NCBI RefSeq assembly: GCF_900110865.1
Contig: NZ_FOFD01000003.1
Location: 682,001 to 746,000 of the forward strand
Direction of reading: 5' to 3'
Source: Natrinema salaciae
GTDB lineage: Archaea; Halobacteriota; Halobacteria; Halobacteriales; Natrialbaceae
DNA length: 64,000 nucleotides
The notes under the pieces were generated by a model. It was given only the letters and a program-made list of their open reading frames with translations, was not told the origin of the DNA and made no database searches. The position numbers and the translations under genes are program-made. Positions 1-8,452 of this stretch are shown here, piece after piece (position 1 is the first letter of the stretch; each line of letters starts with the position of its first letter).

Positions 1-843
1 AGCGAGGAACAGAAAGAGGAGTGGCTGCCGGCGATGGGGCGGGGCGAGGCGATCGGGTGCTTCGGACTGACGGAGCCCGAACACGGCTCGAACCCGTCGG
101 CGATGGAGACCTACGCCGAGCGTGACGGCGACGGCTACGTCCTGCACGGCTCGAAGACGTGGATCACGAACTCGCCGATCGCCGACGTCGCCATCGTCTG
201 GGCGCGAGACCGCTCGGCCGAGGACGACTCCGTGCGCGGGTTCTTGGTCGAAACCGACCGCGACGGAATCACGACCAACAAGATCACCGAGAAGCTGTCC
301 CTGCGCGCCTCGATCACGGGCGAGATCGGACTGAACGGCGTGCACGTCCCCGAAGAGAACGTTCTGCCCGGCGTCTCCGGGATGAAGGGGCCGCTGTCCT
401 GTCTCACGCAAGCCCGCTACGGAATCGCCTGGGGCGCGGTCGGTGCCGCCCGGGACTGCTTCGAGGAAGCGCGCCAGTACGCGATAGACCGCGATCAGTT
501 CGGCGGTCCGATCGGTCGCTTCCAGCTGCAACAGCGCAAGCTCGCCGAGATGGGCACGCAGATCACGCTGGCTCAGCTCCTGGCCCACCGACTCGCCGAA
601 CTCAAGGAACGCGGCGAAATGCGACCGCAGCACGTCTCGATGTCGAAGCGAAACAACGTTCGAACGGCCCGTAACCAGGCCCGGATCGCCCGCGAGATGC
701 TCGGCGGTAACGGTATCACCACCGACTACTCGCCGATGCGCCACATGGCCAACATGGAGACGGTCTACACCTACGAGGGAACCCACGACATCCACACGCT
801 CGTCCTCGGAGAGGAGTTCACCGGGCTTCAGGCGTACCAGTAA
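1..843 (+). CDS. acyl-CoA dehydrogenase, glutaryl-CoA dehydrogenase-like (5' truncated by window edge)
   Basis: The frame is open from base 1, so the N-terminus lies outside the window; 280 residues are visible. It is a flavin-dependent acyl-CoA dehydrogenase, which oxidises an acyl-CoA to the enoyl-CoA and passes electrons to an electron-transfer flavoprotein. The visible part has the FAD/substrate segment GCFGLTEPEHGSNP, the middle beta-domain, and the C-terminal helical domain ending in TYEGTHDIHTLVLG. The Glu of YEGTHDIH is the expected catalytic base, and this motif is typical of the glutaryl-CoA dehydrogenase subgroup; the substrate itself is not proven. An IclR regulator follows 162 bp downstream on the same strand, a common partner of acyl-CoA or aromatic catabolic genes. 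Confidence 0.88.
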   Translation, partial: SEEQKEEWLPAMGRGEAIGCFGLTEPEHGSNPSAMETYAERDGDGYVLHGSKTWITNSPIADVAIVWARDRSAEDDSVRGFLVETDRDGITTNKITEKLSLRASITGEIGLNGVHVPEENVLPGVSGMKGPLSCLTQARYGIAWGAVGAARDCFEEARQYAIDRDQFGGPIGRFQLQQRKLAEMGTQITLAQLLAHRLAELKERGEMRPQHVSMSKRNNVRTARNQARIAREMLGGNGITTDYSPMRHMANMETVYTYEGTHDIHTLVLGEEFTGLQAYQ

Positions 844-1005
844 CGCCCGACCCGCTGGGCCGCTTTTTTCGACTGCGTCTCCCACGGCGACGACCGCTCG
901 GTTTCGGGATCGGCTCACGGTCGAAACCGGGACGACTGTTCGTTATGCCGACACGGTCGTCCCGACATCCGGAACATTGATTGCGCAGTGCGAACAGCAT
1001 CGGAT

Positions 1006-1776
1006 ATGAACACGGATCGGGACGAACTCGAGGCCGACGGCGCGGGCGTTTCGACGACGCGGAAAACGTTCGAGCTGCTCGAGGCGCTCAAAGCCGAGGA
1101 GGGGCTCTCGATCGCGGAGCTCACCCAGCGGACGGCGCTCCCGAAGAGTACGGTCTACCGCCACCTGCAGACGCTGACCGATCTGGGCTACGTAATCGAG
1201 CGCGACGGCGACTACTACGTCGGCTTCCGGTTCGTCGAACTCGGTGAACAGGCGCGGTCCCGGAAGGTGGGATACACGGCCGCCAAGCGAGCGGTGTTCG
1301 AACTCGGGCAGGAGACCAACGAGCGCGCGGTATTCATCGTCGAAGAGGACGACGAGGCCGTCTACGTCCACCGCTACGGGAGTCTCACGAACACGATGAT
1401 CGGCCAGCGACGGCCGCTGCACTCGATGGCCTCGGGCAAGGTCATTCTCGCGGAGTGGGACGACGACGCGGTCGAGACCTACGTCGAGGATGCGGGGCTC
1501 GAGGCGACCACGACCAACACGATCACCGATTCCGACGCCCTGTTCGACGAACTCGAGCGGATCCGCGACCGGGGGTACGCCGTGAACAACCAGGAACACA
1601 TGGAGGGGCTCCGCGGCGTCGCCGTTCCCGTCTATACGCCAGCCGACGACTTTCTCGGGTCGCTGGCCGTGTTCGGGCCGACCAGCCGGTTCACCGACGA
1701 GTACGTCCACGGCGAGTTGCCGACCACCCTCCGAGACAAGGCCGGCGAGATCAAAGTTACGCTCGCGTACGGCTGA
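1006..1776 (+). CDS. IclR family transcriptional regulator
   Basis: This 256-residue DNA-binding regulator has an N-terminal winged helix (about residues 15-80, with SIAELTQRTALPKSTVYRHL as the helix-turn-helix) and a C-terminal IclR effector-binding domain. The latter contains GQRRPLHSMASGKVILA and an ending typical of the family. I chose the ATG at 1006; an in-frame GTG at 988 would add six residues. It follows the acyl-CoA dehydrogenase and probably controls that catabolic locus, but no operator is obvious in the short gap. Length is normal for the family. Confidence 0.9.
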   Translation: MNTDRDELEADGAGVSTTRKTFELLEALKAEEGLSIAELTQRTALPKSTVYRHLQTLTDLGYVIERDGDYYVGFRFVELGEQARSRKVGYTAAKRAVFELGQETNERAVFIVEEDDEAVYVHRYGSLTNTMIGQRRPLHSMASGKVILAEWDDDAVETYVEDAGLEATTTNTITDSDALFDELERIRDRGYAVNNQEHMEGLRGVAVPVYTPADDFLGSLAVFGPTSRFTDEYVHGELPTTLRDKAGEIKVTLAYG

Positions 1777-2019
1777 CGGGGTCGAGACGCTGTGATCCGC
1801 GGCCCGCGACGACCAGCCGAACCGAACCCGTCCCGTCCGTTTGCGTTTCACTGGACGAAACGGACTCCCACAGGATAGATCGTTCCGGTCGACCGGCGAT
1901 CGAAACGTTCGGTATTCGGAACGACGAATCCGGATAGTGAACACCGGCCTTCGAATACTGAAACGACCCCGTCATTCTCACCGAAACGACTTTCCGGGGC
2001 TTCCGGGATATCGTAGTCG

Positions 2020-2634
2020 ATGACCGAGCAGCACACGGGACCGGGACCGGACCCGAAAGTTCTGCGACTCGTTCGGAAGTACGAACTCGAGGGCGTGGGT
2101 GACGAACTCGAGGCTCGATGGACTCGGTCCGAGAACCGTGCGAGTCTGCGAACGCTCGCCGACTCGTTCAACGAACGCCTCCTTCGGGCCGCGCTCGCCG
2201 ACGCCGGCGTCGACACGATCACCGACGATGTCAGCCGACTGTACGCCCTCTTGGACGGCACCGAGGGAAGCCGCGGCGAGCGAACCGCGGCCAGGCGGCG
2301 ACTCGAGCGGGCGGGCGTCGACGTCGAGACGCTGACGAACGAGTTCGTCTCCTACGGGGCGATTCGATCGTACCTCACGAAGTACCGGGGCGCATCGGTT
2401 CCGGATACGGACGACTGCGTTCGGGAGACGGAGGGGCGGACCATCGAAGGGCTCCGCCAGCGGACGGTGGCGGTGACGGAAAGCAAACTCGCCCGGCTGC
2501 AGGCGACCGACCGGCTACGACTCGGCTCGCACCGCGTCCTCGCCGACGTGCGAGTCCTCTGTGAGGACTGCGGCCGGCAGTACGACGTCGCGACGCTGCT
2601 CGAGCTCGGAGCCTGCGACTGCGACGACCCGTAG
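2020..2634 (+). CDS. rdfA: rod-determining factor RdfA
   Basis: The 204-residue protein matches the haloarchaeal RdfA family, known from Haloferax volcanii as required for the rod cell shape. Visible marks are an N-terminal helical region (KVLRLVRKYELEGVGDELE, residues 13-31), a central helical segment, and a C-terminal CEDCGRQYDV...CDCDD cysteine motif that may bind zinc. The ATG is 243 bp after the IclR gene, so it is probably a separate unit. An inverted repeat, CATAACA/TGTTATG, lies 32 bp after the stop. Confidence 0.75.
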   Translation: MTEQHTGPGPDPKVLRLVRKYELEGVGDELEARWTRSENRASLRTLADSFNERLLRAALADAGVDTITDDVSRLYALLDGTEGSRGERTAARRRLERAGVDVETLTNEFVSYGAIRSYLTKYRGASVPDTDDCVRETEGRTIEGLRQRTVAVTESKLARLQATDRLRLGSHRVLADVRVLCEDCGRQYDVATLLELGACDCDDP

Positions 2635-3160
2635 TCGACCGGCCACGGACGAGTTGCCGCCGGGGCATAACAACCGTACTACTGTTATGGGTTCGTGTTC
2701 GTTCTCGAGTCAAACCGGATCGACCGACAGTATCGCTCCGATAGATGTACGATTCACAAATTAGTAATCACAATTATGTGTAAGTGCGAAACGGGAACAA
2801 CCGGTGAAAACCGTCCCCGCGCAGTCGATTCACGTTATTGGCGATATCGGCGCCGAAACGCCTTCTGTGAGTGAACTAACGCTGTCGACTCTTTTCAGAC
2901 TGACGTCACCGTGGTTGCAGATTTCAGACCTGTATAAAACGTATAAAATCACATCCGAGTCGCTTACGATCGCTCGGGTGCGTTGGGTCCTCTTCACACC
3001 GGCCTCCGATATGCAATTGAAATTTCGAGTATACAATTCGGTAAATGAGAGATATACATCACGTACCTCGGTGGATCGAACCGAAATCGGCCGGGCGAGG
3101 TCGATCGGGCGCGACCGGCCCGTCCGAGGGTTTATCAGACAACCCGCGGCCAACGAGGGT
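2635..3160 (+). promoter_or_regulatory. AT-rich intergenic region with inverted repeat and tandem TATA-like boxes
   Basis: I see no convincing gene here. CATAACA (2666-2672) and TGTTATG (2683-2689) form a 7-bp inverted repeat with a 10-bp spacer, and TGACGTCA (2901-2908) is a perfect palindrome. GTATAAAA occurs twice in tandem (2932-2939, 2941-2948), as doubled archaeal TATA boxes would. The reading frame of the next gene is open back to a GTG at 2804, but the twin-arginine signal argues for the start at 3161. Base composition is clearly more AT-rich than in the flanking genes. Confidence 0.4.
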
Positions 3161-3562
3161 ATGTCGAATCGGATTCGATCGTCGCGGCGAACCGTCCTGC
3201 AAACAGTCGGCGTCCTCGGTTCGATTGGAGTCGCCGCCGTCTCGACCGCCGTCGCGCGGATCGACGAAACGGACCGGGACGACGATCCGTCGCTCGCTCC
3301 GTCCTCGAGCGGCACCGACGACCCGCCGACCGAGGCGAGCCGATACATCGGCGTCGTCGATCGGATCGTCGACGGACAGCACGTCGTTCTCCTGTTAGAG
3401 GACTGTGAGACGGTCGTCGACCAGCTCGTCGTTCCGGTCACCCGCTTCGACGGGATCGCGGAGGGCGATATTTTGCTGGCCGTCGTCAGGAACGACGAAC
3501 TGCTGACCTATCAGCGGCTGCCGGAAAAACCGACCGACTGTCCGCTCTCCGGGACCGAGTGA
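3161..3562 (+). CDS. Tat-exported DUF3006 domain protein
   Basis: The 133-residue protein starts with a twin-arginine signal (SSRRTVLQTVGVLG followed by a hydrophobic alanine/valine stretch), then an acidic, Ser/Pro-rich linker. The last 60 residues resemble DUF3006: a short beta-barrel-like repeat of the form GVVDRIVDGQHVVLLLE with a second half ending GDILLAVVRNDEL. It is predicted to be exported folded and to sit outside the membrane. Function is unknown. The ATG at 3161 is chosen because it places the RR motif at residues 9-10. Confidence 0.65.
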   Translation: MSNRIRSSRRTVLQTVGVLGSIGVAAVSTAVARIDETDRDDDPSLAPSSSGTDDPPTEASRYIGVVDRIVDGQHVVLLLEDCETVVDQLVVPVTRFDGIAEGDILLAVVRNDELLTYQRLPEKPTDCPLSGTE

Positions 3563-3729
3563 TAGTCGCCGATCGGCGGGGGCGACGCGGTTCGTCTCGA
3601 GGTGCCCGCCGGCCGCAATTTCGCGTCGCCGGTCGCCGCTGCGATCGCCGGTTTGTGGATGACTACCGTCCCACACGCCCATAATCCGCAAGTAACACGC
3701 CTACCCCGCGGAAACCCGTTCGTTCTCGT

Positions 3730-4089
3730 ATGACGATCACGAGCGCGTCCGAACGGCGGTTGGATCGGCCGGGGACCAGCGGACTCCGAGCCACCTTTTT
3801 CGGCGTCTGGTTCGTCGACCTCGTGGCGACGGTCCTGTTCTTTACCGTCCCGTACGCGTACGAACTGAATCCCGTGACGGTTTTCCTCTACGATCTCTTC
3901 GGGCTCGCTGGCGTCGTTCTCGCCGCCCTCATCTACGCTGGATTCGTGATCGGTATCGGGTACGTCCTCTCGAGACCGCTCGACGTCGGCTTCGTGGTGA
4001 GCGTCGTCGTCCTCTACGCACTCTTCGCGAGCAACAACGTCGTCCTCCTCGTGTCTCGCGAACCGTTGCTGGCCCCGATCGTCCCGTAA
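3730..4089 (+). CDS. small membrane protein, unknown function
   Basis: The 119-residue protein has a charged N-terminus of about 20 residues and three predicted transmembrane helices (about residues 22-40, 52-75 and 84-105). PYAYELNPVTVFLYDLFG lies between the first two. No catalytic motif is visible. It resembles small conserved haloarchaeal membrane proteins, but I do not recognise a named family with certainty. It stands alone, 167 bp after the DUF3006 gene. Confidence 0.6.
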   Translation: MTITSASERRLDRPGTSGLRATFFGVWFVDLVATVLFFTVPYAYELNPVTVFLYDLFGLAGVVLAALIYAGFVIGIGYVLSRPLDVGFVVSVVVLYALFASNNVVLLVSREPLLAPIVP

Positions 4090-4245
4090 CCGGACGCCGG
4101 ACGAACTGCAGCGGTCCGACGTCGATTCGGGGATCTCTCGGCAACCGTTCGACCGTCGGCAGGCCGAGGGGCCCGGTCGTCGGCGCCGCCGCTACGGACC
4201 TCCTGAGCGGTATGTTTTAATACCGACTAGTGAGGACGGATCGGT

Positions 4246-4287
4246 ATGTCCGGAGACGTCGATTCGCCGGTGGAGGCGAGACGATGA
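4246..4287 (+). CDS. possible 13-residue leader peptide
   Basis: ATG at 4246 opens a 13-codon frame (MSGDVDSPVEARR). Its TGA overlaps the ATG of the next gene as ATGA. A TATA-like TTTTAATA lies at 4215-4222, centred about 27 bp before this ATG, the normal distance for a leaderless haloarchaeal transcript. The peptide may therefore be the first cistron, with translational coupling to the membrane protein behind it. It is very short and could be a chance frame. Confidence 0.4.
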   Translation: MSGDVDSPVEARR

Positions 4288-4505
4288 GCGCGTACGAGGA
4301 GTTTTGGACCATCGTCTGCGATCACGCGGCGATCTTCTATCTCATGCTCGTCGCTGTCACCGTGATGGGGGTGTTGAACCTGGCGGCGATGGTACTCGGC
4401 GATCAGTCCGAGGGGGCGTTCGTCGTCTCGGTGATGGTCTTCGCCATTCTCGGCGTCACCTGGGTCGGGCTCGCCGTCGTTCTCCGCCACTGCAATCGGC
4501 TCTGA
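4284..4505 (+). CDS. two-helix membrane protein, unknown function
   Basis: The 73-residue protein has two clear transmembrane helices (about residues 14-36 and 46-67). I start it at the ATG at 4284, which overlaps the stop of the 13-codon frame upstream; a GTG at 4230 is also in frame. No functional motif is visible. The promoter is probably TTTTAATA at 4215-4222. Confidence 0.55.
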   Translation: MSAYEEFWTIVCDHAAIFYLMLVAVTVMGVLNLAAMVLGDQSEGAFVVSVMVFAILGVTWVGLAVVLRHCNRL

Positions 4506-4607
4506 GGAGCGCGTCCGCCGCTCGTCCGCGCCGACCAGTCCGATCCCACCTCTCGTTGGCGAGTTGAACCGTAGCGTTCTTTTACCTGTAGCTGGTGTGC
4601 GCTAGCT

Positions 4608-5534
4608 ATGCCCACACAGGTTCCGGACGACGAGCCTATCCTCGAGACTGCACGGAACGAGCCCGAAAACGTCGATATCGACAGGGTCGTCGCGCTGCTC
4701 GACGCCGACCAGGGGCAGGTCCGCAACGTTGCGTTGCGGTGTCTACTCCTCGTCGCGAACGACGACGCCGACCGCGTGGCGGCGATCGCCGACCGCGTCA
4801 TCGACTGTCTGGACGACGAGTTTTCCGTGGCGGGGAGCACCGCCACTGCCGTCCTCGGGACGATCGCGGCCGACCGTCCCGACGCGGTCCGGCCGGCGCT
4901 CCCGACGCTGGTCGAGACGCTCGACGAGCACCCGCCACGAACCGGCTACAGGGCGGCACGGGCGCTGGGGCCGTTGCTCGAGTCGGATCCGGCCGGGTTC
5001 GTGCCGGAGGCGGATCGGCTCCTCGACGTGCTGGTCGATCCGCCGACGGTGTGGGCACCCGATGCGACGGAACTGCAGGACGTTCCCGAGGAACGGCGAG
5101 CGTCGATCGCGAACCTGCTGGCGTCCCGACGCGACGAGATCGCGAAAGACGAGGCGCGAACGAGGGGGATACGGGAGTTCGCGGCGCACGCGCTGGTCGA
5201 AGTCACGGCGCTCGAGCCCGACGCGATCGCCGACCGGATCGACGAACTCGCGCCCGCCCTCTCGAACGACCCGCCCCTCGCTCGCGCGGCGACGATCGAC
5301 GCGGTCGCGAACGTCGCCAAAGCCGATCCGACAGTCGTCGAGCCGGCGATCGGCCCGTTGATCGACCGACTCGAGGACGACGCCGAGTTCGTCCGCGCAC
5401 ACGCGGTCCGTGCGCTGGGCTTCGCCGAGGCGACGGACGCGGTCGGACCGCTTCGAGACGTGGCCGATGACGGCGACGGTGAGCTCGGTGAACTGGCCGC
5501 GGACACCGCCGATTGGCTCGCCGAGTCGTCCTGA
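4608..5534 (+). CDS. HEAT-repeat protein
   Basis: The 308-residue soluble protein is made of alpha-helical HEAT/PBS-lyase-type repeats. Units such as DVDRVVALLDADQGQVRN, PLIDRLEDDAEFVRAHAVRAL and DAVGPLRDVADDGDGELGEL recur about every 35-40 residues. Such proteins are scaffolds for protein-protein contacts; no enzyme motif is present, so the partner is unknown. It is monocistronic. TTCTTTTACC (4576-4585) lies about 27 bp before the ATG, consistent with leaderless transcription. Confidence 0.75.
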   Translation: MPTQVPDDEPILETARNEPENVDIDRVVALLDADQGQVRNVALRCLLLVANDDADRVAAIADRVIDCLDDEFSVAGSTATAVLGTIAADRPDAVRPALPTLVETLDEHPPRTGYRAARALGPLLESDPAGFVPEADRLLDVLVDPPTVWAPDATELQDVPEERRASIANLLASRRDEIAKDEARTRGIREFAAHALVEVTALEPDAIADRIDELAPALSNDPPLARAATIDAVANVAKADPTVVEPAIGPLIDRLEDDAEFVRAHAVRALGFAEATDAVGPLRDVADDGDGELGELAADTADWLAESS

Positions 5535-5670
5535 ACGGGGGCGTTCGCCGTCGCTGGTTTCGTTACCGCGTCTCGTGTCGTCGAACGGGCCGGGACGTTC
5601 GGTGTGCGGTGCGACACGCCACTGTGCGCCCCCGCAATATAGTTCCCCTTAACACATCCCTACACTTATG

Positions 5671-5682
5671 TATGTTCAACAT
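5671..5682 (+). promoter_or_regulatory. putative TrmB-type operator in the ABC operon promoter
   Basis: ATGTTCAACAT (5672-5682) is a palindrome around a central C. It sits directly after a TATA-like CTTATGTA and 15 bp before the start of the solute-binding protein. TATGTTC (5671-5677) also occurs in the palindrome in front of the TrmB-family gene at 14375. The shared half-site suggests one regulator for both promoters; this is inference. Confidence 0.4.
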
Positions 5683-5697
5683 TGACTAAGGGACCGT

Positions 5698-7410
5698 ATG
5701 GTTCGCAGCCAAACAAGTGGGGACTATAGCGATATAGTATCCCGAAGAGAATTCGTATCGCTCACGGGTGCGACTGGTGTCGCTGCGGTCGCCGGCTGTC
5801 TCGGCGGCGGTAGTGGTGATGACGGCAACTGGTTCGTCGGTACCCAGGCCGACTTTCCGGCCAGCAACTATCACTGGAACCCTCTCGTCGGCTGGGAGAT
5901 TCCGCACGACGAGTTCGGGCTGTTCGCCCAGTGGACCCAGTATCTGGTCGACGACGACGAGTTCCACCCGCACCTCGTTCGCGAGTGGACACACGACGAC
6001 GGCGAACTGACGCTCACGCTCTCCGAGGAGTTCACGTGGGGCAGCGGTGACGACGTCACCGCCGAGGACCTCGTCTTCCAGCTCGAGGTCCTCGAGGCGG
6101 CCGATCAGCCGGTCTGGCAGTTCATCGACGACGTCGAAGCGACCGGCGACTACGAGCTGACGGTCTCCTATCCCGAGGGAACGAACCCGGACCTCATCGA
6201 GTACGCGCTGTTGCCCGAACGGGCGGCGTACTCGCCGGCAACCTTCGAGGGCGAGAACTGGGAGGAGGATCCCGCAGGTATCGAAATCGACGAACCCGAT
6301 CCGTCGGGGCCGATCGCGCTGACGGAACACAACGACACGTACTCACAGACCGAGCCCCGCGACGGACTCGACGACTACGCCGATCACCACCTGGCCGACC
6401 GGTACAACTGGGACGGCTACCGGGTCGAGTTCCGCGACGGGAACAACAGCGCCCACGAGTCGCTGATCAACGGCGAAACCGACGGGCAACACAGCCTGTT
6501 CGCTCCCCCGGAGGTTCTCGAACAGTTCCCGGACGACATCCACGAGTTCCGCGTTCCCGGGGGCTTCGGGATGGCTATCTGGTTCGATCACGACGAGGAG
6601 CCCTGGGACCAGCGGGCGGTCAGACAGGCGCTGTACCACTCGATCGATCGCGAGGGGGTGATCGGAACGATCGGTGAGAGCACGAAGGTCAGCCACCATC
6701 CCGCACCGACCGGACTCACGTGGGCCAGCGTTGACGACTGGCTCGGCTCCACCGAGCCGGACGGGTTCACCGTCTACGAGTACGATCCCGACCGCGCCGA
6801 AGAACTGCTCGACGAGGCCGGCTACGAGATGGGCGAGATCGGGATCGAGCTGACGTACCCGCAGACCTGGTCCGACTGGGCGGACGCGGCCAGAATCATC
6901 GTCGACCACCTCAATCAAGCCGGCTGGGACGCGTCGACCGATCCCCGATCCGAAGGGCCGGGGAGCTACGCGGGGTCCGGTCCCGACCTCTTCGTCGACC
7001 AGCACACGGAGGGGGGTGCGCCGCGCATGAACCACCCGTACTTCTCGCTGGATTACATTCTTCGCAACCGGCTGCGCGATACCGACGGTCACTTCGCGAA
7101 CTACCCGTCCGAGGTCGACCTCGACGGGGAGACGATCGATATCGAAACGGAACTGGACACGCTCGCGACGACGACGGACGAATCCGAGCAACGGGAGATC
7201 GTCGAACGGTTGGCTCGTGTCGTCAACGAGGACGTGCCCTGTATCTACGTCATGGAGAAGTACGAGCAGTCGTTCGTCAACGGCGATCGGTTCGAGATCC
7301 CCGACGACTCGCCGCACTGTTACTCCTACTGGCCGATGTGGTGGCTCCCGAAGGTCGACGAGAGCCTCGAGGGGTACGACACGCCCGGCCTGATGAAGTT
7401 CGACGACTGA
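5698..7410 (+). CDS. ABC transporter solute-binding protein, family 5 (Dpp/Opp class)
   Basis: The 570-residue protein is the extracellular receptor of a peptide/oligosaccharide-type ABC importer. A Tat signal with R16-R17 (SRREFVSLTG) ends in the lipobox AVAGC with Cys34, so it should be a lipid-anchored protein exported folded, as usual in haloarchaea. The rest is a family 5 binding protein, with LTLSEEFTWGSGDDVTAEDL early and QAGWDASTDPR in the second lobe. It heads a same-strand cluster with two permeases, two ATPases and a beta-glucosidase. The ligand is therefore more likely a beta-linked oligosaccharide than a peptide; that is context inference. Confidence 0.88.
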   Translation: MVRSQTSGDYSDIVSRREFVSLTGATGVAAVAGCLGGGSGDDGNWFVGTQADFPASNYHWNPLVGWEIPHDEFGLFAQWTQYLVDDDEFHPHLVREWTHDDGELTLTLSEEFTWGSGDDVTAEDLVFQLEVLEAADQPVWQFIDDVEATGDYELTVSYPEGTNPDLIEYALLPERAAYSPATFEGENWEEDPAGIEIDEPDPSGPIALTEHNDTYSQTEPRDGLDDYADHHLADRYNWDGYRVEFRDGNNSAHESLINGETDGQHSLFAPPEVLEQFPDDIHEFRVPGGFGMAIWFDHDEEPWDQRAVRQALYHSIDREGVIGTIGESTKVSHHPAPTGLTWASVDDWLGSTEPDGFTVYEYDPDRAEELLDEAGYEMGEIGIELTYPQTWSDWADAARIIVDHLNQAGWDASTDPRSEGPGSYAGSGPDLFVDQHTEGGAPRMNHPYFSLDYILRNRLRDTDGHFANYPSEVDLDGETIDIETELDTLATTTDESEQREIVERLARVVNEDVPCIYVMEKYEQSFVNGDRFEIPDDSPHCYSYWPMWWLPKVDESLEGYDTPGLMKFDD

Positions 7411-7435
7411 CCGACGGTTGCTCTCTCCCTTCGCT

Positions 7436-8452
7436 ATGAACTGGTATCTCAAGCGGACCGGACAAGCACTGTTCACGCTCTGGGCGGTCGTGACGATCGC
7501 GTTTGTCCTGGCGTGGAACGTTCCAGGATCCCTGGTCGATCACATGGTCGACCGGATCGTCCAGAACAGTAACATCGACCCGGAGGTCGTGCGGCAATCG
7601 ATCGAGAGCCGGCTCATGTTCGACCCGGACGCGTCGGTGGTCGAGGCGTACGTGACGTACATGTCGGCACTGCTCGACGGCAACCTCGGTTACTCCTTCG
7701 TGGCCGGTCAGGACGTCACCGCGACGCTCTCCGAGGCCGTCCCCTGGACGCTCCTCGTGATGTCGCTCGCGACCCTCGGGATGTTCGCCGTCTCCCTGGC
7801 GCTCGGCGCGATCATGGCCTACCGGGAAGGATCGTGGTTCGACCTCGTGAACACATTCGTGGGGATCGTCACGACCTCGATACCCTACTTCGTCGCCGCG
7901 TTCCTGTTGATCCTCTGGGTCGGCCACAGCGACGCGCCGATCCTCGAGCTGTTCCCGCCGCGCGGACGGCAGCCGCCGCGAGTCGACCCCGGCTTCACCC
8001 TCGCGTTCGTCGGGGGGGCGCTCAGACACGCGACGCTGCCGGCGCTGTCGTATATCGTCACCGGCTACGGACTGCTCGCCCTCTCGATGCGGGGCAACAG
8101 CATCCAGACCCTCGGGGAGGACTACGTCAGGGTCGCCGAACTTCGCGGCCTCTCCTCGCGACGGATCGCGCTCCGATACGTCGGACGCAACGCCATCCTC
8201 CCCCTCTACACCAGCCTGTTGCTCTCGATCGGGTTCATGCTGGGATCGTCGGTGGTGCTCGAGCAGATCTTCCAGTACCACGGCGTCGGCTACTGGATGT
8301 ACGAAGCGATAGACGCCAACGACATCCCACTGATGATGGGCACGTTCATCGTCATCACGGTGTGCGTGGTGATCGCCACGTTCGTTGCGGACATGACCTA
8401 CAGTATGCTGGATCCGCGGATCAAATCGGGTGAGCAAGGTGAAGCGTACTGA
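7436..8452 (+). CDS. ABC transporter permease, DppB-like
   Basis: The 338-residue integral membrane subunit has one N-terminal helix, a large external loop and a five-helix core. It carries the cytoplasmic coupling (EAA-type) segment GEDYVRVAELRGLSSRRIAL. It forms the channel with the DppC-like subunit that follows. I use the ATG at 7436, 25 bp after the binding protein; a TTG at 7418 is in frame. The 3' end overlaps the next gene by 23 bp, implying translational coupling. Confidence 0.9.
   Translation: MNWYLKRTGQALFTLWAVVTIAFVLAWNVPGSLVDHMVDRIVQNSNIDPEVVRQSIESRLMFDPDASVVEAYVTYMSALLDGNLGYSFVAGQDVTATLSEAVPWTLLVMSLATLGMFAVSLALGAIMAYREGSWFDLVNTFVGIVTTSIPYFVAAFLLILWVGHSDAPILELFPPRGRQPPRVDPGFTLAFVGGALRHATLPALSYIVTGYGLLALSMRGNSIQTLGEDYVRVAELRGLSSRRIALRYVGRNAILPLYTSLLLSIGFMLGSSVVLEQIFQYHGVGYWMYEAIDANDIPLMMGTFIVITVCVVIATFVADMTYSMLDPRIKSGEQGEAY

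Noticed and set aside
2804-3160. 119-codon N-terminal extension of the DUF3006 protein
   Set aside because: The twin-arginine signal must be N-terminal, so translation should start at 3161.
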